Below, one piece after another: positions 7,338-13,443 of a stretch of DNA of 21,290 nt. The stretch lies in the NCBI GenBank assembly GCA_902796535.1, contig CADBPL010000272.1, forward strand, positions 1 through 21,290, read 5' to 3'. The first letter of the stretch is position 1. Each line of letters begins with the position of its first letter. Source of the stretch: Oscillospiraceae bacterium (GTDB lineage Bacteria; Bacillota; Clostridia; Oscillospirales; Acutalibacteraceae). Made by a program: the position numbers and the translations under genes. The notes under the pieces were generated by a model that did no database searches, had not been told where the DNA came from, and worked only from the letters and a program-made list of their open reading frames with translations.

Positions 7338-7389
7338 AAAAAAAGCCGTTGACCGGCGCCCGACTGAGCGCACCGATCAACGGTTTTTT
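7338..7389. terminator. Bidirectional terminator between the symporter and larE
   Basis: CCGTTGA (7346-7352) pairs with TCAACGG (7377-7383), with extra pairing inside the loop, flanked by an A-run (7338-7344) and a T-run (7384-7389). It can serve both convergent units. On the minus strand its stem contains the stop codon of larE (7377-7379). Confidence 0.85.
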
Positions 7390-8195
7390 ATTCCTTTATT
7401 CATGCTGCCCATGGCGTAGCCGCCAAGGTCCAGCGTCACATAACGGAACCCGAGCTGCTGCAGCCGGGCGTTCAGCGCCGCGCGCAGCTCCGGCTGAACG
7501 ATCCGCTCCAATTCCTCCGGTTCGACCTCAATACGCGCCAGCTCGCCGTGGAGCCTGACCCGCACCTGCCGAAAGCCGCGGTCAAAAAGCAGCTGCTCCG
7601 CCGTTTCGACCATGCGCAGCTTTTCCGCCGTGATCGTTTCGCCGTAAACAAAGCGGGTGGACAGGCACGCGTAGGACGGCTTCTCCCACGTGGGCAGCCC
7701 GAGTTCTTTGGAAAGCGCGCGAATCTCCACCTTGGTCAGGCCGACCTCGCGCAAGGGGCTTTTCACCTTCAGTTCGGCAATGGCCTGCAGCCCGGGGCGG
7801 TAATCACCCGCATCATCCGCATTCGAGCCTTCCGCCACGGTCGCTGTGCCGCACGCGGCGGCGGCGCGGATCATTTCGGTGAACAGCGCACGCTTGCACA
7901 GATAGCAGCGGTTCGGCGGATTCTCGCAAAAGCCGGGAATCGTCAATTCATCCACCTCGACAACGAGCTGCCGAATCCCCTCCTTTTCGCAAAAAGCCGC
8001 AGCCTCCTGCCGTTCCCGCTGCGGAAACGAACGCGGCAGCGCGGTGACGGCAACGGCTTTATCCCCGAGCACGTCATGGGCGACCTTGAGCAAAAAGGTC
8101 GAATCCACGCCGGAGGAAAAGGCCACCGCCACGCTGCCTGATTCCGAAAGGCATTTTTCCAATTCAGCTTTTTTCTGATGCAAAACATCCATCAT
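7377..8195 (-). CDS. larE: LarE, ATP-dependent sulfur-insertion enzyme for the nickel-pincer nucleotide
   Basis: A 272-residue cytoplasmic PP-loop protein that adenylates the pyridinium dicarboxylate mononucleotide and turns its carboxylates into thiocarboxylates. The ATP loop is SSGVDS (27-32). PSYACLSTR (174-181) carries C177, equivalent to the sacrificial Cys176 of Lactiplantibacillus plantarum LarE. In addition NRCYLCK (95-101) provides C97 and C100, giving the three-cysteine set described for LarE homologues that hold an Fe-S cluster and can act catalytically instead of giving up a cysteine. SPLREVGLTKVEIRALSKELGLPTWEK is split here as SPLREVGLTK and ALSKELGLPTW, both typical. The ATG abuts the larC stop (TGAATG), with GAGGAG in the end of larC as Shine-Dalgarno, so translation is coupled. 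Confidence 0.93.
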   Translation of the reverse strand: MMDVLHQKKAELEKCLSESGSVAVAFSSGVDSTFLLKVAHDVLGDKAVAVTALPRSFPQRERQEAAAFCEKEGIRQLVVEVDELTIPGFCENPPNRCYLCKRALFTEMIRAAAACGTATVAEGSNADDAGDYRPGLQAIAELKVKSPLREVGLTKVEIRALSKELGLPTWEKPSYACLSTRFVYGETITAEKLRMVETAEQLLFDRGFRQVRVRLHGELARIEVEPEELERIVQPELRAALNARLQQLGFRYVTLDLGGYAMGSMNKGIKNR

Positions 8196-9455
8196 TCAAA
8201 TCTGCTCCTCGATCAGCTTTCGCGCTTCGGCCAGAGAAAGACCGTTTTCTTTCGCAACGCGGGCCAGATCGTCATATTCGGCCTTTTGGCGGGTCACGCC
8301 GTAACCGACCGACGTTTTCAGCCGAACGTCGCCCTGCCGGGTCGTGACGGTTTTGGTGCTGCGCTCGAGCACAAAGCGCTGTGTGAGCACGGCGCGCACA
8401 CCGATGGTCGAGGTGTGCTGATAAAGCAGCCGAACCATGGCGTCTTTCTCCTGCTGCCCGCAGATCACGCGCAGCAGAGTGCCCGGGCGGCTTTTTTTCA
8501 TGCCGATGGGCACGGTGTAAACCTCTTTGGCGCCGCCTTCAAACAGGCGCTCCATGGCAAAGCCGATTTCCTCCGCCGTCATATCGTCCACATTGCAGGA
8601 AAGCTCGACCGCCGTTTCCGTTTGATCAGCCGAATCCCCCAGCATGGCGCGCACGCAGTTTGCGGCCGGAAAATCCTTTTTGCCCATGCCGTAACCGATC
8701 TTTTCCACCGTCATGGCGGGCATGGCGCCGAAACGGGTCACAAAGTGCCTGAGCAGCGCCGCCCCCGTCGGGGTGCAGAGTTCGCCCCTGATCTCGCCTC
8801 CGTAAATGGGAACGCCCTGCAAAATCAGCGCGGTCGCGGGCGCCGGAACCGGCAGGATACCGTGAGCGCACTGCACCTGACCGCTGCCCACATGAACCGG
8901 CGAAGCCACAATTTCATCGGGCGCAAGCTCCCTGAGCAGCAGGCAGACGGCGGTAATATCGGCAATGGCGTCCATTGCGCCGACCTCGTGAAAATGAACT
9001 TCGCTCACCGGCCTGCCGTGCACGCGGCTTTCCGCGTCGGCAATGACGGCATACACGTTCATCACGTCGGCGGCAACCGCCGGTGGGAGCGAAAGGTGTC
9101 CGGTCACGATATGCTCAATATCGGCCAGACCGCTGTGGGAATGGTCGTGGTGCTCATGGTTGTGTTCATGGTTGTGTTCATGCTCATGAGTGTGCTCATG
9201 GCTATGTTCATGAGTGTGCTCATGGTCATGCCCGTGCGGTTCGTCGCCTTCTTCCGCGCCATGCACCCTGACCGAAACGCGCGTGCCGACAACACCGCAT
9301 TTTTCGGCTTTTTCTGCGGCAAACGTCACGCCCGGAACACCGAGCGCGTTCAGCTTTTCCATGAAGGCTTCGGGGTCGGGCAGCAATTCGAGCAGCGCCG
9401 CAGTGAGCATATCGCCCGCCGCGCCCATACCGCAATCCAGATAAAGCGTTTTCAT
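8196..9455 (-). CDS. larC: LarC, CTP-dependent nickel insertion protein of NPN cofactor synthesis
   Basis: A 419-residue full-length LarC that inserts Ni(II) into the pincer nucleotide. The N-terminus YLDCGMGAAGDMLTAALLEL (5-24) is the family signature. SEVHFHEVGAMDAIADI, the CTPTGAALL stretch and NVDDMTAEEIGFAMERLF near residue 290 are also diagnostic. Residues 74-107 hold 18 histidines in 34 residues, a likely Ni-binding or storage segment. Unlike L. plantarum, where larC1 and larC2 are joined by a programmed frameshift, this gene is one continuous frame. ATG at 9455 overlaps the larB stop by four bases (ATGA) and has GGAGG 7 bases upstream; larE follows without a gap. The trio is a tight larBCE operon. 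Confidence 0.95.
   Translation of the reverse strand: MKTLYLDCGMGAAGDMLTAALLELLPDPEAFMEKLNALGVPGVTFAAEKAEKCGVVGTRVSVRVHGAEEGDEPHGHDHEHTHEHSHEHTHEHEHNHEHNHEHHDHSHSGLADIEHIVTGHLSLPPAVAADVMNVYAVIADAESRVHGRPVSEVHFHEVGAMDAIADITAVCLLLRELAPDEIVASPVHVGSGQVQCAHGILPVPAPATALILQGVPIYGGEIRGELCTPTGAALLRHFVTRFGAMPAMTVEKIGYGMGKKDFPAANCVRAMLGDSADQTETAVELSCNVDDMTAEEIGFAMERLFEGGAKEVYTVPIGMKKSRPGTLLRVICGQQEKDAMVRLLYQHTSTIGVRAVLTQRFVLERSTKTVTTRQGDVRLKTSVGYGVTRQKAEYDDLARVAKENGLSLAEARKLIEEQI
9135..9236. repeat. Codon-level repeat coding the His-rich segment of LarC
   Basis: Short repeats of the TCATG/GTG type on the plus strand (for example GTTCATG and GTGCTCATG units) encode alternating His-Glu, His-Thr, His-Asn and His-Ser pairs, residues 74-107 of LarC. 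The pattern suggests growth by slippage and is likely to vary in length between strains. It is not a CRISPR array: units are of unequal length and there are no spacers. Confidence 0.8.
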
Positions 9456-10207
9456 GATCTGACCTCCATATGATTGATTCGGCTGGCCAGCACGCCCGCG
9501 CCGAAGCCGTTGTCAATGTTGACCACCGACACGCCCGCCGCGCAGGAATTGAGCATGGACAGCAGTGCGGATAAGCCGTGGAACGCAGCGCCGTAGCCGA
9601 CGCTCGTGGGCACCGCGATCACCGGGCAATCCGCCAGCCCGCCGATCACACTGGCCAGCGCGCCCTCCATGCCCGCAATGGCGATAATGACCGAGGCCGA
9701 CATGATCTCATCCAGATGCTCCAGCAGACGGTGCAGCCCGGCCACGCCAACGTCGTACAGCCGCACGACCCGGTTGCCGAAGCTTTCCGCGGTCAGCGCC
9801 GCCTCCTCCGCCACGGGGATATCGCTCGTGCCGCCGGTCGCGATCACGATCGTCCCGATGCCGTCCGGCTCCGACATTGCGCCGAACAATCCAACGCGCG
9901 CTTCGGCATAATAGTGAAACGCCGCATCCCCGGCGAAAACCCCGGCGGCTTCCGGCCGCAGCCGCGTGACGAGGATATTCGGCTGCCCCCTGCGCCGCAT
10001 GGCTGCAACAATACCGGCGATCTGCTCCGGCGTTTTTCCCGCGCCGTAAATCACCTCGGGCTGCCCCTGCCGAACGGCGCGGTGCAGATCGACCCTGGCA
10101 AACCCGATATCTTCAAAGGGCGCCATTTTCAGTTTAAGCAGCGCATCCTCCACGGCCATTTCACCGTCGCGCACCGCTTCCAGAATTTGTTTAACTTCTG
10201 TTTTCAT
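9452..10207 (-). CDS. larB: LarB, nicotinic acid adenine dinucleotide carboxylase/hydrolase
   Basis: A 251-residue cytoplasmic enzyme for the first step of NPN cofactor synthesis: it carboxylates C5 of the NaAD pyridinium ring and releases AMP. The first ~100 residues hold the LarB-specific part (FARVDLHRAVRQGQPEVIYG). The C-terminal ~150 residues are a PurE-like carboxylase domain with GTIVIATGGTSDIPVAEEAA, LYDVGVAGLHRLL, AGMEGALASVIGGL and VPTSVGYGAAFHG, all typical. ATG at 10207 is preferred; a GTG at 10228 would add seven residues but lacks a Shine-Dalgarno, and the ATG has only a weak one. First gene of larBCE. No larA is within the window, so the racemase that uses the cofactor must be encoded elsewhere. 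Confidence 0.94.
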   Translation of the reverse strand: MKTEVKQILEAVRDGEMAVEDALLKLKMAPFEDIGFARVDLHRAVRQGQPEVIYGAGKTPEQIAGIVAAMRRRGQPNILVTRLRPEAAGVFAGDAAFHYYAEARVGLFGAMSEPDGIGTIVIATGGTSDIPVAEEAALTAESFGNRVVRLYDVGVAGLHRLLEHLDEIMSASVIIAIAGMEGALASVIGGLADCPVIAVPTSVGYGAAFHGLSALLSMLNSCAAGVSVVNIDNGFGAGVLASRINHMEVRS

Positions 10208-10271
10208 GTTTTTCACCGTTTCATTCACGCCAAAACAGCATTGACGGCACGCAGGAAGGCGCGCCCTACTG

Positions 10272-10304
10272 AAAAAGCGGTTCTACCATCAGCAGAACCG
10301 CTTT
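10272..10304. terminator. Intrinsic terminator between the membrane-protein pair and larB
   Basis: An 11-bp perfect stem (10274-10284 with 10294-10304) with a 9-nt loop. In the minus direction, in which the adjacent genes run, the T-run is TTTTT then C; in the plus direction it is followed by GGTTTTATTTTTT. It sits 4 bases past the stop of the upstream membrane gene and 66 bases before larB. Confidence 0.75.
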
Positions 10305-10308
10305 GGTT

Positions 10309-10623
10309 TTATTTTTTCTTGAACAGCGTCGCTTTAACAACGCCTCTGGGGTCTTTGATCAGCAGAATGACCAGCCACACGATCAGCCCCAGCGCCACAA
10401 CGGAAAGCCCGAGGAACAGATCGTTGAGCATCTCAGCCGGCGCGGGCGTGAAATATTCGGCTTTTAGTTCCGCATATTCAAACACGGCGTCGACCAGCCA
10501 CATCAGCGACGCGCCCCAGTACATCAGGCAGAGAACGCCGAGCATCATGTCGCTTTTCGGCGCGTTTTTATACCAGAGAACCGTGCTTATCACGGCGGCA
10601 AAAGCCGTAACGAGCAGCGTCAT
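10309..10623 (-). CDS. Small integral membrane protein of unknown function (partner of the upstream gene)
   Basis: A 104-residue protein with three likely membrane segments (about 1-17, 26-46 and 68-90) and a positively charged tail (KDPRGVVKATLFKKK). I do not recognise a functional family. The start codon overlaps the stop of the upstream gene by four bases (ATGA at 10620-10623), so the two are translationally coupled and probably act together. Acidic residues D45 and E49 lie at the end of the second segment. A terminator follows directly. Its position before the lar genes is suggestive but not evidence of a shared role. Confidence 0.7.
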   Translation of the reverse strand: MTLLVTAFAAVISTVLWYKNAPKSDMMLGVLCLMYWGASLMWLVDAVFEYAELKAEYFTPAPAEMLNDLFLGLSVVALGLIVWLVILLIKDPRGVVKATLFKKK

Positions 10624-11048
10624 AAGGCTGCCTCCGTTGCCTCCCCGGCCTGCGCTTCACGCTGCGCCCGCTTTTCGATGAGGGCGGCAACGCCGAGCAT
10701 ACCGAGCCAGACCGCGGTAACGAGCAATGCCATGATCACGCCGACCGTCGCCATTTCGTGCAGCATCTCGACCGCGTCGGCCGGGTCGGCCGCCGCTGTG
10801 AGGAACGGAAACCACGGCACGACTTCACCGTGCCAGATATGTTCAAACGCCAGCAGCACCGTGCCGCCCCAAAGCAGATTGCGCAGCCATTTCAGCTTTT
10901 GCGAAAACGGAATTTTGACCGCCGTTTCGGGCGCGCCGTTTTCAAAGCCGATCGTCATTTCCGTCGGCGCTTTTTCCTTTTTTTCGACCGCTTTTTCGAC
11001 TGCGGTCACGATTACCGCTTCTGCAGCGGAAACCAGAAAACATGCCAT
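10620..11048 (-). CDS. Membrane protein of unknown function with an EHxWHGE motif
   Basis: A 142-residue protein. An N-terminal hydrophobic, possibly amphipathic stretch (1-20) is followed by a charged linker (VEKKEKAP) and a polar segment to ~50. Two membrane segments are likely at about 57-73 and 98-122. At the end of the first is EHIWHGEVVPWFPF (69-82), with H70, H73 and E75, and a further H97 just before the second; these could form a metal or haem site, but this is speculation. The C-terminus is charged. It has a perfect sigma-A promoter and a strong GGGAGGG Shine-Dalgarno, so it is clearly expressed. It heads a two-gene operon with the 104-residue membrane protein. No function is assigned. 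Confidence 0.75.
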   Translation of the reverse strand: MACFLVSAAEAVIVTAVEKAVEKKEKAPTEMTIGFENGAPETAVKIPFSQKLKWLRNLLWGGTVLLAFEHIWHGEVVPWFPFLTAAADPADAVEMLHEMATVGVIMALLVTAVWLGMLGVAALIEKRAQREAQAGEATEAAL

Positions 11049-11083
11049 GGTTTTACCCTCCCGATCTACTGTGATTTGTCATT

Positions 11084-11112
11084 ATTATAATCGATAACCG
11101 ACACGTTGTCAA
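11084..11112 (-). promoter_or_regulatory. Perfect-consensus sigma-A promoter for the membrane-protein pair
   Basis: On the minus strand, TTGACA (11112-11107), a 17-bp spacer and TATAAT (11089-11084), 35 bases before the ATG at 11048. An 8-bp palindrome ACGATCGT (11116-11123) lies just upstream of the -35. Confidence 0.9.
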
Positions 11113-11139
11113 TATACGATCGTCGATTCGGAGCAATGC

Positions 11140-12243
11140 CTACCTTTTGTAAACCGCCTCTATTTCGTCTAACATCGTGTCAAAAGCGAACCGGTCGAGC
11201 AGCTTTTCATCCAGCTTTTTTTCGGTGCCGTGGTCAAGGAACGCGTTGATTTTTTCAACCCACGGTTCGATGCTGTCGATCGGCAAAAACTCGCAAAGCC
11301 CGCAGTCCGTCGCTTTGGGGACCTGATCGGACGCAAGAGAATAAAGCCCGGCTGCCTGCGCTTCGATCAGCGAAATGCCCAGGCCTTCAAACTGCGAGGG
11401 AAACAGGAACAGATCGCAGTCCTTTAAAATCTGCTCAACGTCGCTCCGATAGCCGAGGAATCGAACGCAGTCGTCAAGCCCTTTTTGCGAAACGGCTGCG
11501 CGGATCTCATCATAAAGCCAGCCGATCCCCACCCATATAAAAACGAAATCGCCGCGCTGCTTTTTGAGCGCTTCCAGGATCTCAACAATAAAGAACGGAT
11601 TTTTTTCTTTTGTGATTCTTCCCACGGTAACCAATTGCCTGCGCCCGGTTTCATTTTTTTCGCCTCCGGCCGCTGCTCTGAATCTGGAAAGGTCGATGCC
11701 GTTATAAATCACTTTCGCTTTTTTATTGTTTTTCCAGCGGTTTTCAAACAGATAATCCATGGCCGATTCCGAGCAGCCGCAATAGCGGTTTGAAAAAAGA
11801 TAGCACATCCGGCGCATGATTTTGCGGTAAAGATTCACGGTAAAATGCTTGCCTGTGTTGTTTTCATACTGACTCTGCGAGGTGTGAGAGTGACAGACCC
11901 GCACCGGAACGCCGGCCAGCAGGGCAACCAGCGAGTTGAGGCCGTTGAACAGATCCATATTGCTGTGAAACACATCGGGCTTTTCCCGCTTCAAAAGCTG
12001 ATACAGCCGCTTGGCATGGCGCAAAACGCCCTTGATCCCGACCAGATCGCTTGTTTTATAATAAGGAATTCCATATTCCTTCAGCACGTTTTCTCTGATC
12101 TGCGGCTTTGAATCAGGGTCAACCGCCATCACAACGCCCACGTCATAACCGCGATCCAGCAGCCCCTTGGCAAGGGTGACTGTGAATGTGTCGGTTCCGC
12201 CCGCGGCAAGCCCGTGATTGAGGATAAACACCTTTTTTCCCAT
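11140..12243 (-). CDS. Glycosyltransferase family 4 (GT-B fold)
   Basis: A 367-residue cytoplasmic or membrane-associated retaining glycosyltransferase. The N-terminal Rossmann half begins VFILNHGLAAGGTDTF (5-20), the glycine-rich acceptor-side loop. The C-terminal half has VIYNGIDLSRF (178-188), VGRITKEKNP (207-216, the basic R/K pair that contacts nucleotide-sugar phosphates) and FPSQFEGLGISLIEAQAAG (281-299), which contains the EX7E motif as E286 and E294. Length is normal for the family. Such enzymes build capsule, exopolysaccharide or teichoic-type glycans. It stands alone, with its own perfect-consensus promoter and no other glycan genes nearby, so donor and acceptor are unknown. ATG at 12243 has a GGAAGGGG Shine-Dalgarno. 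Confidence 0.92.
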   Translation of the reverse strand: MGKKVFILNHGLAAGGTDTFTVTLAKGLLDRGYDVGVVMAVDPDSKPQIRENVLKEYGIPYYKTSDLVGIKGVLRHAKRLYQLLKREKPDVFHSNMDLFNGLNSLVALLAGVPVRVCHSHTSQSQYENNTGKHFTVNLYRKIMRRMCYLFSNRYCGCSESAMDYLFENRWKNNKKAKVIYNGIDLSRFRAAAGGEKNETGRRQLVTVGRITKEKNPFFIVEILEALKKQRGDFVFIWVGIGWLYDEIRAAVSQKGLDDCVRFLGYRSDVEQILKDCDLFLFPSQFEGLGISLIEAQAAGLYSLASDQVPKATDCGLCEFLPIDSIEPWVEKINAFLDHGTEKKLDEKLLDRFAFDTMLDEIEAVYKR

Positions 12244-12271
12244 ATGACCGCCCCTTCCTTGTGCAATTCCA

Positions 12272-12300
12272 ATTATAATGATCTGTCATTTATCTGTCAA
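12272..12300 (-). promoter_or_regulatory. Perfect-consensus sigma-A promoter for the glycosyltransferase
   Basis: On the minus strand, TTGACA (12300-12295), a 17-bp spacer and TATAAT (12277-12272), 28 bases before the ATG. Confidence 0.9.
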
Positions 12301-12334
12301 CAAAAATTATCGTTCCCTGCGCGAACGAAAAGCC

Positions 12335-12365
12335 AAAAAGCCGCTGCCCGCGTCACGGCTGCGGC
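12335..12365 (-). terminator. Intrinsic terminator overlapping the end of the propeller gene
   Basis: On the minus strand a 9-bp stem with one mismatch (12365-12357 with 12348-12340) is followed by TTTTT (12339-12335). The stop codon (12353-12355) is in the loop. Confidence 0.75.
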
Positions 12366-13222
12366 AGGGCTTTGGGCAGAGAATAGGTTCGGATCACGGT
12401 TCTGGACGCAAAAAGAACGTCCACATAATGGAACAAAACGCCGTTGTCTGTTTCGCAGATCGAAAGCCCCTCCGTTTCGGTAAATGAGTTGCCCATCTCC
12501 CGAACAAAGGCCTGCGTTGTTTTCCCCGTTGCAAGGTCGACAGCGTAGGTGACTTTTTCGCTGCTGCCGTCGTTGCCGGAAAGATAGAGCGTGTTGTCCA
12601 GCACGTCGCCGCCCGTGATCTTGGTCACGGTTCGATCCATTTTAACAGTTCCGTAATAGGAAAAATCGCTCAGGCGGAGCATTCTGACCTCGTCAACGTC
12701 CCTTGCCTGCGTGTAATAGATCAGATCGTCCTTGACGCAGACCCACGGGATATGGCCGTTCCCCTGCCCCTCGACCGGCAGCACATGATACGCGACAAAG
12801 TCGAGCGTTTCAGCGTCAAACACCATAATGGCCGGATCCTTAAAAAAGAAGGCTTCGCAGGAGGCGTAGATCCTGCCGTTATGATAAGCACAATCCCCGA
12901 GGTGAGAATAGCCCTTTTTGATGACCTGAGCGGGCAGGCACATATCACGGCAATCGAGGATCCGGCCCGTAGCGGCGTCGATTTTCACGATCGCATTATA
13001 GTTCAGATATTTGATGCAGCCGGTTCCGTAAAAGGTCGCGCCGTCCGTCGTGATGCCCTGACAAAACGCCGCGCCGTCCGAATAAGGATATGCCTGTTCT
13101 TCTTCAAGCCTGAGTTCGCCCGACAAAACCGTTGTGGGTGACGAGAACAGCCCGGCCAGCGCAAACAAAAGCGAAAAAGCAAGGCTGAAAACCCTGCGCA
13201 GTAAGACAAACAGCGTAGACAT
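12353..13222 (-). CDS. Secreted beta-propeller-like protein of unknown function
   Basis: A 289-residue protein. Residues 1-28 are a signal peptide or N-terminal anchor (RR before a long hydrophobic core), with no lipobox cysteine. The rest shows repeated short beta-strand units of the propeller kind, such as GITTDGATFYGTG, GDCAYHNGRIYASCE, CVKDDLIYYTQA and GDVLDNTLYLSGN, each pairing a 'what is known' strand with a Tyr/Phe-rich strand. It resembles SMP-30/gluconolactonase or YncE-type folds only in general pattern; no catalytic motif can be named. Several cysteines (about residues 54, 69, 90, 94, 111, 122) could form disulfides. ATG at 13222 has a GGAAGGG Shine-Dalgarno. It diverges from the HTH-lipase gene and may be co-regulated with it. 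Confidence 0.75.
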   Translation of the reverse strand: MSTLFVLLRRVFSLAFSLLFALAGLFSSPTTVLSGELRLEEEQAYPYSDGAAFCQGITTDGATFYGTGCIKYLNYNAIVKIDAATGRILDCRDMCLPAQVIKKGYSHLGDCAYHNGRIYASCEAFFFKDPAIMVFDAETLDFVAYHVLPVEGQGNGHIPWVCVKDDLIYYTQARDVDEVRMLRLSDFSYYGTVKMDRTVTKITGGDVLDNTLYLSGNDGSSEKVTYAVDLATGKTTQAFVREMGNSFTETEGLSICETDNGVLFHYVDVLFASRTVIRTYSLPKALPQP

Positions 13223-13246
13223 AACGATCCCTTCCTTTCCGTTGAT

Positions 13247-13275
13247 ACTTTAACACAAAATCGCCATTATTTCAA
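13247..13275 (-). promoter_or_regulatory. Sigma-A promoter for the propeller gene
   Basis: On the minus strand, TTGAAA (13275-13270), a 17-bp spacer and TAAAGT (13252-13247). A small inverted repeat TGAAA-N5-TTTCA (13284-13298) lies just upstream and could be an operator. Confidence 0.6.
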
Positions 13276-13381
13276 TTCCCGGATGAAACCTGTTTTCACC
13301 CCTTGCGCGCTCCTCTCCCGTTTGCCACGTCGGCTCTTCGCCGGCATCAGGCAAAAAAGCTGCCGTGTCGGGGCGGAGCGA

Positions 13382-13410
13382 TTGAATTTTAAGCGAATAT
13401 CCGTTATAAT
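13382..13410 (+). promoter_or_regulatory. Sigma-A promoter for the HTH-lipase gene
   Basis: TTGAAT (13382-13387), a 17-bp spacer and TATAAT (13405-13410), 33 bases before the ATG at 13444. Confidence 0.8.
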
Positions 13411-13443
13411 AAACACAGCTTTGACAACGAAAGGATGAACGCC

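Noticed and set aside
5748..7373. 541-codon open frame on the minus strand across the AGCS gene
   Set aside because: Composition is odd (very rich in His, Asp, Gly, Arg), it is antisense to an unmistakable AGCS gene and covers the riboswitch terminator; it is a shadow frame.
9135..9236. Repeats as a CRISPR array
   Set aside because: Units are short, unequal and inside the larC reading frame, without spacers.
8178..9473. 431-codon plus-strand frame across larC
   Set aside because: Its Val/Met-rich stretch is the antisense of the His codons of LarC; larC is certain.
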